A stretch of 64,000 bases of DNA from Meloidogyne chitwoodi. Its lineage: Eukaryota; Nematoda; Chromadorea; Rhabditida; Meloidogynidae. Positions 44,017-54,083 of the stretch are shown here, piece by piece. The notes beneath the pieces are model-generated. The model was not told the DNA's origin. It did not search any database and worked only from the letters and a program-made list of their open reading frames with translations. Position numbers and translations under genes: made by a program. Where the stretch lies: contig JACZZP010000005.1 of the NCBI GenBank assembly GCA_015183035.1, positions 1-64,000 of the forward strand, written 5' to 3'. Within the stretch, counting starts at the first letter, position 1, and each line of letters starts with the position of its first letter.

Positions 44017-46852
44017 CACGGCGGGTTAAATGGGAAATCTAACCGTCTCGCTTTCAATTGGAAATTTCTTACCACACTCTCTCATTTTTCCTCTCTTTCA
44101 TTTATTTAATCTCTCATTTTAAACATTACTCTCGTTTCCGTTTTGAGGTTTTGACTTTTGAAACCCTATATTTCGAAAACTTTTCATACTATTTAAAATC
44201 CGCTCTACAATTTCATAGATTATTGTTTTAAGATTCTAATAAAAAATTTTTGTTTATTTTTATACACTTTTACAAAAGTTAATACACAATGAATTTCTTT
44301 AAGTTTAGATGAAAACTAGATCATTTTCTAAGCGAAAACTCGACGCTATTAATATCCGATGGATCAAACAACAAGAGAAACAACAAAAAAATGTTTCAAA
44401 ATTATCTAAAGCAAATAAATATAGAATGGAAGCAAGTAAACAGAACAAAGGATCAAGAGGTTTTTTTGGTTTTTTATAATCTTTTAATTTTAATTTAGTT
44501 CAAACATGTTCTGAAGAAAGTTCCAGTGAAACTTGTAGCAAAACCAAGGATGTTGGTATTCAGACAATCCCTCAAATGAAATCAATCAGGACGCAAACAC
44601 TTCCTCGAATGAAAAGTGTTTGTACTCAGACACAAACATTTCCTCAATTGAGATCTGTTGGTACACAAACAGAAAGTAAAGGAAAAAATGTGGCTTTCAG
44701 ACTATAACGAATCAGAGAAGCAAGGAAACACAAACTTATCCTGAATTTCTTCAATCAGATAATTCATCTCCAAATGAACAACGTAGATTAGGTATATGAA
44801 CGTTTTTAAACAACAAATTTAGACGAAAAATCGAAAAACTATTGCAACAAAAAACCACTACAACCATTGGAAAATTTAACTTCAAGACGGTCGAATCAGA
44901 TAGCAAAGAGGATTTCTAATGAAATTAGAAATACTCGTCCAAGTATGATTTTTAATTATTTGATTTTTTAATTTTAAATTTAAGCAACACCAGAAGGCTT
45001 AAGTTCTAGTCAACTCATATTAAGAGTTGAAAAGCATCTCTCCCCTTCTGAATGGAGAATTTCAGCGGAGAATGATCTTGCCTCTTATCTTGCTTCTGCG
45101 CTAACAGCAAAACAGCGCGAAAAATTTAAACATTGTTTACGAGAATTTGGACACGACAGATTAGCTCCAACAACTCAAGTCAAAAAATTAAAAAAAGAAT
45201 GGTCTAAAGGAGTGGAATGGAAGTGGGTGAATAATTCTTATGTTTGCATGAATGTTGCGCAAGTTCTCTCTTCAAGGCTTACAATTTTATCAAAATTTGG
45301 TATGCTTGAGTTTTTAAAACTTTTAACCCCTAATCTTAGGGCAACTTAAAATTAATGAAAATTTTCACGATAAAATCATGTTAATCGTAACTGGAGATAA
45401 AGGCGGAAGATCAACAAAATTCTGCATGGTAATTGGAAATGTGGAGAGACCCAACAGCCCATTCAACCTTTCTTTGTTAGCAATTTATGATGGCGATTAT
45501 AATAGAGAGAACTTGGAAGTCAAACTTGGTCCAGTACTTCAACAATTAAATCTTATGCAAAATATAACATTTACACGAGATGAAGAAGAGATTACACTTG
45601 ATATAAAATTGTTTGAGTAAGATATAATAAAAATTAAATTTAAAATTAAGATTCATCTGTGCCGATCTCAAGTTCACAAGTGCTTTCATAGGTCATAGAG
45701 GTGCAAGTTCCAATTTCCCTTGTACTAAATGTTTAGTTGTCAAGGAGCAACTTGGTATAAAATGCTGTGAAGAAAGAATATTAACTACCCATACAATGGA
45801 CAATTATTCAATGTTTGGACCACCGCTTTTATCTATTCCTGCATCTCAAATTATTCCTCCAAGCTTCCATCTGCTACAAGGAATATCTCAACGAATAATT
45901 GATGCAATTAATGATTACTGTCAACATTCTGGAAGATCAATTGAAAAGATTTTAAACAATGCTCATGCCAAAATGGATCCTCGAAAAAAAAACTTTACTG
46001 GTTTTTAATTTTTTTAATATATTTAGAGAATTTTTTAGGTGCTGCACTCCATCGTCTTATTACGGGACAAACAAGAGAAGAACTCAAAACAATACTTCCA
46101 CCAACTCAATCTTCTGTTATTCTTTGTAGAATGTTGGAAACAATGGCTGAGATTTATAGATTGGCAGACGCCTCATTTCTAGACCAAAACGAAGTCGAGA
46201 ATCTTAAAAAGGCAACAAAAAATCTCTATAATGATATACAGGTTTATTTTTTATGTTTAGATTCAAAAATAAAATTTAGGAACTTCGTGCAAGATTTGAG
46301 AACTTAAATTTTCGTGCACGTCTCGCCTCTGGTCAATTGAAAATTTTCAAACCCACACCAAAGCTTCATATGCTTTGTGCTCACGCAACTGAATTTGCTG
46401 AAAAAAAACGGTTGGTGGAGCTGGATATCCGAACAAGGGATTGAACATTTGCATTCGCTTTATAATCATCTTGTAAGTTTTAATTTTCAAATTTTGACTG
46501 TTTACTACTTTAGGCTGTTCAATATTGCAACACCGGCGATGTAGATAGAACAACAGAAAAGCTAGCTCAACATCAGACTCTCCTTAATAGACTTAATGAT
46601 AGAGGAACGATGAAAAAAATTTATTGATTTTATTTTAATATTTCTTTCGTTATTTTAGATTAAAATAAATAAATTATTAATGATCTCGCTGTTGGGGCAT
46701 TCAAATTTGGCTTTTTTGTGTTGAAACTGCCAGGCGAGATGCCAGCTGCGATGAACCGACATTATTTAAAATGAACGCGCGTTGTGTATAATGTCTCTAT
46801 GGTTTTACAACGCTATTTTCGCATACCCCAATTTCCCGTTTAACCCGCCGTG
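44017..46852 (+). mobile_element. DNA transposon with CAC-type terminal inverted repeats and 6-bp target duplication
   Basis: ATAACC flanks both ends exactly (44011-44016 and 46853-46858). The left end reads CACGGCGGGTTAAATGGG and the right end is its near-perfect inverse, with inverted repeats of about 22 bp that differ at one site. The element is 2836 bp long and contains one transposase-like gene. Ends starting CAC and a duplication near 5 bp are features of Transib/RAG-type elements; CACTA elements also start CAC but duplicate 2-3 bp. It stands between two divergent gene starts. Confidence 0.9.
44309..46627 (+). pseudogene. DDE transposase with RAG1/Transib-like layout, two frameshifts
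   Basis: The ATG at 44309 starts a basic N-terminus (MKTRSFSKRKLD). A segment with repeated TQT motifs follows (44530-44740). The core has a first acidic motif TGDKGGRSTK (Asp codon 45396), LSLLAIYDGDYNRENL, then CADLKFTSAFIGHRG (Asp 45664) and a CTKC pair (45721-45732). A long helical region follows, and after it, in another frame, GWWSWISEQGIEHLH (candidate Glu 46431). The order Asp, Asp, CxxC, Glu-rich helix resembles RAG1/Transib; this is inference. The frame is lost once near 44690 (one base missing before FQTITN) and once at the A8 run 46400-46407 (one A too many). This copy is therefore either inactive or contains homopolymer errors. The stop at 46625-46627 is followed by an AATAAA-like signal. 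Confidence 0.75.
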
Positions 46853-46905
46853 ATAACCTGTTAATTTTAATTGTTTTTTTCATTCATTTATTTTTAAGTT
46901 TTTTG

Positions 46906-49900
46906 ATGAGGTCCCCAAATAGGCCAGTAAAAAATGAAGTAAAAAATATTTCTATTGATCAAGGTTTTTTATGTCGATATAGAAATTTAACATCACGTTT
47001 AGATTTACCCATTGAAGATGATGATGGTGCAGAAAATACCATGGTAATTCATCAGCCGGCACTTATTGAGAATGCTTGTAGTCAATGTTCTGCGTTTCGC
47101 GCTAATGCTGATCATGCTTGGGATATTTTGCGAGAATTTCAGATTAAGAATGAGGAGAATAAAAAATTCAAAAATGTTTCTTTTTATTGTTCTTCCATTT
47201 TTTAAATTTTCAGGAAATTCATCAACTTGAATCTCAACTCAAGGAGAGTCGTGACTACATTTCAGTCTTACGACAACAGCAACAAGATTACGAAAATATA
47301 CTTAAAGAAAAAGATATTACGATTAGTAATTGTGGTGAGAAGATTGCTAGTTTAGAGGACCAGTATGGCCGAGTCTTGAAAGCAGGGCGAGAATTTCAGA
47401 TTAAAAACGAGGAGATTAAGAAATTCAAAAATGTTCCTTCTTTTGTTTATCTATGTATTCATTTTTTTATTTTAAGGATATTCATAAACTAGAATCTCAG
47501 CTCAAGGAGAGTCGTGACCTTTCTTCTACCTTACGGAATCGTCAACAAGATTTTGAAAACATAATTAAAGAAAAGGATCTAAGGATTAGTAATTGTAATG
47601 AAAAGATTGCAAACTTAGAGGACCGATTATTAAATGCGGAGCAAGAATTTCAGATTAAGCATGATGAAAATAAAAAATTAAAAAATGTTTCTTTCCTTTT
47701 TTCGTTAGTTATTAATTTTTTATCTTCAGGATATTCATCAACTTGAATCTCAGCTCAAAGAGAATCGTGATTGCATTTTTGCATTACGACAACAACAACG
47801 AGATTATAAGAATATAATTAAAGAAAAAGATCTTAGAATTAGTAATTGTGATGAGAAGATTGCTAGCTTACAGGACCAATACGGCCAAAGGAGTCAACAT
47901 AATGACATACAGGCATCTCTTGAAATTGACGATGATGATTTGTCTCTGGAAATGCCTCTTTCACCTCCTGTCACACATAATGCTAACGTACATCTTTTAT
48001 CTATGAATGTTGTTTTCAACTCTAGGTTTTGATAATATTTTTATTCTACTGTTTTCCCTTATTTAAGTTTCTTTTGGGAACATTCTAAGCTTGAATTAAT
48101 AGATGATTTGGAAGATTTTGATGTATTTCTGCCTGACCATTTATCCCATTCTAAGACTATAGAGATTCGTGTCCCGGTAAGATTTTTAAAAAAATCAAAC
48201 AAAGTTTTTCGAAGGCTTCTGAAACTCTAAAAAAATTTGGCAATTCACACAGCCCAAAGACGGTTGAAACGCATGGAAATGGACATCCTCCTGACGTCTC
48301 GTCACACAAACAGCTTGATTCAATGACCTTCGAGTCTCAACAATTGGTAAACCTTAATGACATTTATTTCATTTCCTTATTTCGTTGATTTTATCTTTTG
48401 GGTTTTTATATGTTCTGTTAAACACAAAATTTTAATTGGATAGAAAATTTAAACTAATATAATAATTTTCTTTCAAACTAAAGAATAATTTAACACAAAT
48501 ACAAATAGAACTTGTTGGCGAATCACCTAAACTTGAAATTCATAATATTTCGAAGAAATACAACGTCGATAAGTATTTAATTTAAAATTTTTTTTTATAT
48601 CGCAATTTAAGAAAACAGGCTGCTCTTTTATATACTAAAGCTAAACGTGATGCAAACAAAAAGCGGCAACGCAAGCGTCGTTTAGAACCTTCTGATGATG
48701 ACTATGACGGAGACAGTGTAAATACTTTAGACACCCAGAAGTCTGAAAAGGTTAATAATAGAACGATTTTAATTTTTATACGCTACTAAATTTTAAAATG
48801 TTTTTAGGTTCCTCGTCATCTTCTTCCTTGGGTGCCCTATAGACAAGTTGTGAAAACTAATGTTCGCTCTATATTATCTTATGAAGATCACAAACGATAT
48901 GTTGGAATAATTGTCAACCAATTGCAAGCTGTACCAAAATACCGTTTTGAGCACAATAAAATGGAATTACAGGTATGTATGATATGAAATTTTTAGCAAT
49001 CTTTAACAAAATGCTTTATTTTTTTTTGTATAATTTAAATTATTTTAAGGCACTGGATCTCAAACTGGAGAGTGAGCGAAATTTTTATGAAAAAAATGCA
49101 TTACAAACAGCAACACAATTTAAAGCTTTTTATTTTGACCCAGCACAATTAAAGCTTTTTGTTGTAAGTTTTTTAGTCATTACATACTTTAAAATTCTTT
49201 TTTATTCTTATATATAGGATTATTATTGTGAACTTGTCAAATTGTACATTGGTAAACATGTCTTTCAAGGAATTCTTTGTTCTATCCCTTGGCCACAAAA
49301 CAATTTGATACCTGAAAGCTCAACATCTCTTCATTTTCGAACGACCAAAATTCTTTCTCCAGGCTTGGCTCCAAGCGTGCAAATGCCTGACATACGACGA
49401 AAAATTATTTTTAGCAATAAGCCTATACGTCAAATGCTTTTTTCTCGATTAAAACACAAGGTAATGAATATTTTTAATTATAAAAATCTCTTCCATTCTC
49501 CATTATAAACATTGATCATACTTATTTTTCAGCAACCTATAGATGAAGATATGCAGTTAATTGATTTTGCGCTTTCAAATAGCGTTCAGGTTGCCATGGA
49601 TTCTAGCACTCTCAGACATTTGTTATCTGCACCTTGGTCTCAACGGGCCCAAAATTACGCGTGCAAACTGAAAGTGATATCTCGTGTTTTTTCAGGTTTT
49701 TGACATTTTTATTAATCATAATTTTATTTATTCTAACATTATATTTACAGTTTAATTTTAGTTCAGTTTATTATGACTATAATATTAACATAATATGTTT
49801 TGATCTAATACATACTTTAGGCAAACTCTGTAAAATATGTGTAGTATCACCTCCCCTGATTGCCTCACGTATTCACAGGCCTTCGATACATCGTGCATTT

Positions 49901-51025
49901 GCGAAATGGGGACTCAAAGCTTATTTATTTGGAACAAACCCTTCCTATGAAGAAGCTGGGTCAAGCAAGCCTAAGGATAGCTGTCAGTTACTTTTGGATG
50001 ATCTTGGTTTAGGCAATATTGGCAGTGTTGATAATAATAATAATAAGGGCAGAAAGCGTTATTCAATAATTTCATTTGATGACTCAAAATTGGAGAATGA
50101 TCAGCAGGGACAACATTGTGTTTTAATTCGAACAAGTTTGCATGCAAACGAGTTGAGAAAGGACGGTCATTTGCAAGAAATATCATTGACTTCGAGAGCA
50201 GAATTTCTTCCTGAAGTTGGCGCTGAGGTTTTTTGATGTAACGATAAATAAATTCTTTATTAATTAGAAACTCACAAATGAAGAGGAGATATGGAATTTA
50301 GCTACTGGATTGCTTATGGGTTCAAAGGAGCATCTTAACTTTAGACTAAAAGTGGGAAAAGAGTCTTCTGTCTTACAATATGACCGTCGTGTTCCAAACA
50401 ATTTTTCACAGCTCTCCGCCATTACTCGATCATTGTATATTTTTAGATTTTGATTTTTTAGTAATTTATATTATAAATTTCGTAATTAAAATGTTTTCCG
50501 TTTATTTTTTGATTTAAAATCTCGTTCCTATTTGTTTATATTATTCACCTTATTTTTACAATTTTTTAGGTTGTCTTCACGTATTCATAGAATAAAAACA
50601 CTTATTGATGAGATCTCTAAATTAGCAATTGGAGAATATTTACTTATGCCAAATATTGATGACCAAGTGTTGCAGATTGTTGAACATAAGAACAATAGAT
50701 GCGATGAGTTGCATTCTTCATCTTTTGAGGATGTTAGTGAGCATAAGCAGAATTTATGTGAATCAAGATGTCATACTGTCGTGTAAATAAATTTTTGATT
50801 TATCTTTCAAACATGTCATGCTTCTTTATTTAATTTTGCAGGCCCCGTTCCATGGAAAATTTTTACTATGATGCTCAATGGTTTGAACGTTTACTCAAAA
50901 GTAAAGTTATTTGTTCACAAAATGAGTTATTTGACTACTGGAATGGGATTGATCCTCATTATCCTCTACAGTGGCATGTTTTGAAAAGTCAAATTCCTGG
51001 TGCACTTTATCCTAAAAAATCATGA
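46906..51025 (+). CDS. ICE2: Little elongation complex subunit 2 (ICE2/NARG2) with triplicated coiled-coil exons
   Basis: The start ATG at 46906 opens MRSPNRPVKNEV. Three successive exons (47214, 47476, 47730) encode variants of one coiled-coil unit (IHQLESQLKESRD, KEKDITISNC, EKIASLEDQ). My splice joins keep one frame into a Ser-rich acidic part, then VPRHLLPWVPYRQVVKTN, SILSYEDHKRYVGIIVNQL and the conserved C-terminal region: LHFRTTKILSPGL, CVLIRTSLHANE, AEFLPEVGAEKLTNEEEIWN, LAIGEYLLMPN, FERLLKSKVICSQNE and YPLQWHVLKSQIPGALYPKK, ending at 51025. The pattern of LIRTS-type, EFLPEVGAEKLT and GEYLL motifs matches the NARG2 C-terminal domain. The little elongation complex promotes Pol II transcription of snRNA genes. 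Identification rests on motif memory. The coiled-coil part could belong to a separate upstream gene, but the continuous frame argues against it. Confidence 0.75.
47214..47900 (+). repeat. Tandem triplication of a coiled-coil exon
   Basis: Exons starting at 47214, 47476 and 47730 repeat with periods of 262 and 254 bp, introns included. Each starts with (E/D)IH(Q/K)LESQLKE; the first two end in EFQIK(N/H)(E/D)E-(N/I)KKxKN before an intron starting GTTCC or GTTTC. Exon 1 ends in the same EFQIKNEENKKFKN block. Phases are 0 throughout, so units can be added without breaking the frame. Confidence 0.85.
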
Positions 51026-51347
51026 TTTTGCCTTTTAATTATTGTTTTAATTTTATCACAGCCTGTTTATTTTAGTTTTATTATCTTTTTCCCTAATGTT
51101 GATTTACATTTTTGACCCTCACTTTAAATACCTACTTCAGGTTCATAATGCTGGTTATTGTTCTTTCCTCATTTTATATTCTCGTGTTTAAATATCGATG
51201 ATTAATGTTGTATGTATTTTATTATAATTTTCAAATAAAATAAATTTATGTCAAAGCTTTCTTTCAGAGGTTTTCTAAACCTAATACTTTTGTTACAAAT
51301 TTAGAAACTGATTTTAACGAAATAGTGGGTAATAGCTACTTTTCTTC
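51026..51347. other. Intergenic region upstream of rab-30
   Basis: About 320 bp of AT-rich sequence between two plus-strand genes. It contains AATAAA-type signals near 51235. No gene is seen. Confidence 0.5.
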
Positions 51348-52276
51348 ATGGACGATCATAAATACTTATTCAAAATTGTACTGGTCGGTAATGCTGGTGT
51401 CGGTTTGTTTTATAGTATAATACTTTTGTGAGATCACTTTCAGGAAAAACTTGTTTGGTCCGAAAATTTACACAGGCATAAATCTTGCTTTATTCGCATA
51501 AATTTGTGATGTTTAACGTTTAGGGAATATTTCCGCCTGGACAAAGTGCAACAATTGGTGTGGATTTTATGATTAAGACAATGAATGTGAATGGTGACAA
51601 AATAAAACTGCAAATTTGGGATACTGCTGGCCAGGTTTATTTGTTCCGATGTTTTCGTAAGGATATTATGTTATTTAGGAACGATTTCGGTCTATAACAC
51701 AGTCGTATTATCGATCAGCCCATGCTATTGGTTTATTAAACATTTCTGAGCTAAAAGTACATTAATTTTTAGTCCTTGCCTATGATGTCTCGTGCCAGCC
51801 AACATTTGATTGCATCAATGAATGGATAAATGAGATTGAGCAATATGCGAATAAAAAAGCACTTAGGTATTTTTTAAAGAATAAAATTTCATTTTAATAA
51901 AAAATGTTATTAATCTCATTTTTTAGAATTCTTGTTGGTACTAAAGTTGATAAGGAGGAGGAAAGAGAAGTACCAACACACATCGGTGAGGCATTTGCTG
52001 GGGCAAATAATTTTGATTATTTTGTCGAGACAAGTGCTGCTAGCTCAGAAAATGTGGAAGTACTTTTTCAAGAAGTAGCTACAAGACTTGCGAGTGAGAT
52101 GATAAAAGATGAAAAAAGGTATCGACAAGGCTTAATTTTTGGTCATACATAAGATTGGTTAACATTTTAGATACAATAACAACAAAGGTCGTATTTTAAA
52201 CAGCGAAAATGGTACAGGAATTAATTTGATGGAAAGAGTGCATCGTGCGCAAAGTTGCTGTGGCGGTTTCAATTAA
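51348..52276 (+). CDS. rab-30: RAB-30 small GTPase
   Basis: A Golgi-associated Rab. The start at 51348 gives [19 protein letters not shown] spliced to [11 protein letters not shown] (P loop G1). Then come [18 protein letters not shown] (effector region with the G2 Thr), [20 protein letters not shown] (G3 and switch II), and [18 protein letters not shown]. The G4 motif reads VGTKVDK where Rab proteins normally have NKxD. G5 is ETSAAS. The C-terminus SCCGGFN has the adjacent cysteines expected for geranylgeranylation. Length, about 215 residues, suits the family, and six or more short introns divide it. The RAB-30 assignment rests on near-complete agreement with the remembered family pattern in the switch regions. 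Confidence 0.93.
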
Positions 52277-52717
52277 ACATTGCGAACATATTTTTGAAAA
52301 GTATTGATTTTGTAATGTTTGATAAAATGCCTTTTTTTATTCATTTCGAAACTTACACATGTTGACTAAGTAAACATTAACATCTTCTTAAACAATATGT
52401 CCTACCAATTATCCCTTTTTCATTTTCATGTTTTGTTAATTAATCTTCTGCTTAATAATTAGTATTTTCTGTGATCTAGTTAATCTCCTTATTATTCATA
52501 TATTTGCCCAAACTATTTTGCCTTAAAGTCATAATTACATTTATTAAATTTTATTACCGATATTAGAGCCCATTAAACGTCTCTAATAAATACTAAATAT
52601 AAAGATAATGAATATTTATAAAATGTTTAAAACTGATTTTTATTGAACTATTGTGTTTTACAGCATTAATATATTTCATGTTTTTTAGCAATTTTAATAT
52701 ATTAGTTTTAATGTAGA
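52277..52717. other. Intergenic region, rab-30 to bZIP gene
   Basis: About 440 bp, very AT-rich. No gene or repeat is seen; it should carry the rab-30 3' UTR and the bZIP promoter. Confidence 0.5.
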
Positions 52718-53226
52718 ATGTCGACAGGTCAATTTCTAAGGCGGAAACGAAATGCCGAAGCGACAGGTTCTAAAGTTCAGAGTCAAATAACGGAACACAT
52801 TGAGGTTTGTTAAAAACTGAGATTTTAATGGTAATGTGAATTTAGTTTAATTTCTCCGACCAGGAACAACCTGGCGTGGACACTTATGCCCTTAAAAGAT
52901 TGAAGAATAATGCCGCAGTTAATAAAACGAGGTAAGAAAGAAGTTAACAATTCAAAATCTTGCTGGTCTTTTTTTTTTGTTTTTTTGTAGGCAGAAAAAA
53001 CGTTTAGAGCAAGAAAATACGAGCAAACGCGTTAAAGAACTAAGGGAAGAAAATGCTCAGTTGGAAAGGTTTTTTTGTTTTTGAGTATAATTTTAGAATT
53101 TTGAGGTCGCTTGATTCAATGCGAAGAGAGTTGGCGCTGCTCAAAGAGATGGTTGTTGTCTGCGCGGCGAAAGGTGATGCTTCGAGTGCACATACAGAAA
53201 TATCTAAAAGAACAACGGGACATTGA
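52718..53226 (+). CDS. cebp-2: C/EBP-gamma-like bZIP transcription factor
   Basis: A small nuclear bZIP protein of about 120 residues in four exons (52718-52804, 52864-52931, 52991-53068, 53097-53226). It starts MSTGQFLRRKRNAEA. The basic region reads YALKRLKNNAAVNKTRQKKR, with the NNxAVxKxR pattern of the C/EBP group. The zipper follows (RVKELREENAQLERILRSLD, then MRRELALLKEMVV). There is almost no sequence beyond the zipper, as in C/EBP-gamma and C. elegans CEBP-2, which lack transactivation domains and work as dimer partners. Splice phases keep the frame through the basic region (ACG AG|G CAG). The subgroup is likely, not proven. Confidence 0.85.
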
Positions 53227-54083
53227 TGTAATGCAAGTAAAAAATAATTTAAATATATTTTAACAAGATAACTACCAACACCAAGTTAATGATTTTTTGG
53301 GGTCAAAAAATATTTACACTTTAGAAATACTTGGGTGTTTTTTATTTCGATTTTTATATAAAATCCATTAGTTTTAAGTATGTTTTAATATTATAAGATG
53401 GACTTTATTCTTTTTTCCCATTATAGAGATTGTAAGAAAACTATCCTTTTCTCATTTTGTAAAAACTAAGGATTGAATACAAAAACAAAATGTTAAAATT
53501 TCTTAACGTTTATAAGCATCCTTTAAGATTATTAAAATGATTATTAAACGTTTTTAAGGTTACACTTATTCACTATTTATTACACACATAATGTTTATTG
53601 CTAATAGAATTGATATTCTTATTAAATAATATAAGACATATTGCTTGTCACTTCCCACTTATATTTTTTAATTAAAAGCTTCTTTAAAATAATATGTATT
53701 TGAAATATAATTGAATTCCTAAATGATTTTAATACACAAAAACAAAATTGAAAGGACGTAAAAAAGCATTTACTAGCGCATGGCCATTTTTTATTGTTCA
53801 TGATAGACTTTGTGGATCAAAACCTTTTCATAAAATTCAATATGCGATCGGATTATATAAGCGCAAGCGTACTTTTTCCCTTCCGGACTGAGAAAAAGGT
53901 TTTATATTGAATCTTCAATTTTATGATCGTGTTCGTTTAATAATTTCCAGCTGAGAATTTTTATTTTTGTTTGTTGTATTATTTTATTTAGACTTATTGG
54001 GACAGTTCTGAAAAACGTGAAACTGAAAATCAATTCACGTCAAATCATTAAAAATTATTTAATTTCTAACTCTTCCTTTAGCA
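53227..54083. promoter_or_regulatory. Peroxidase upstream region
   Basis: About 860 bp without a supported gene. A TATA-like GGATTATATAAGCGCAAG lies near 53851, about 230 bp upstream of the peroxidase ATG. No repeat is seen. Confidence 0.4.
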
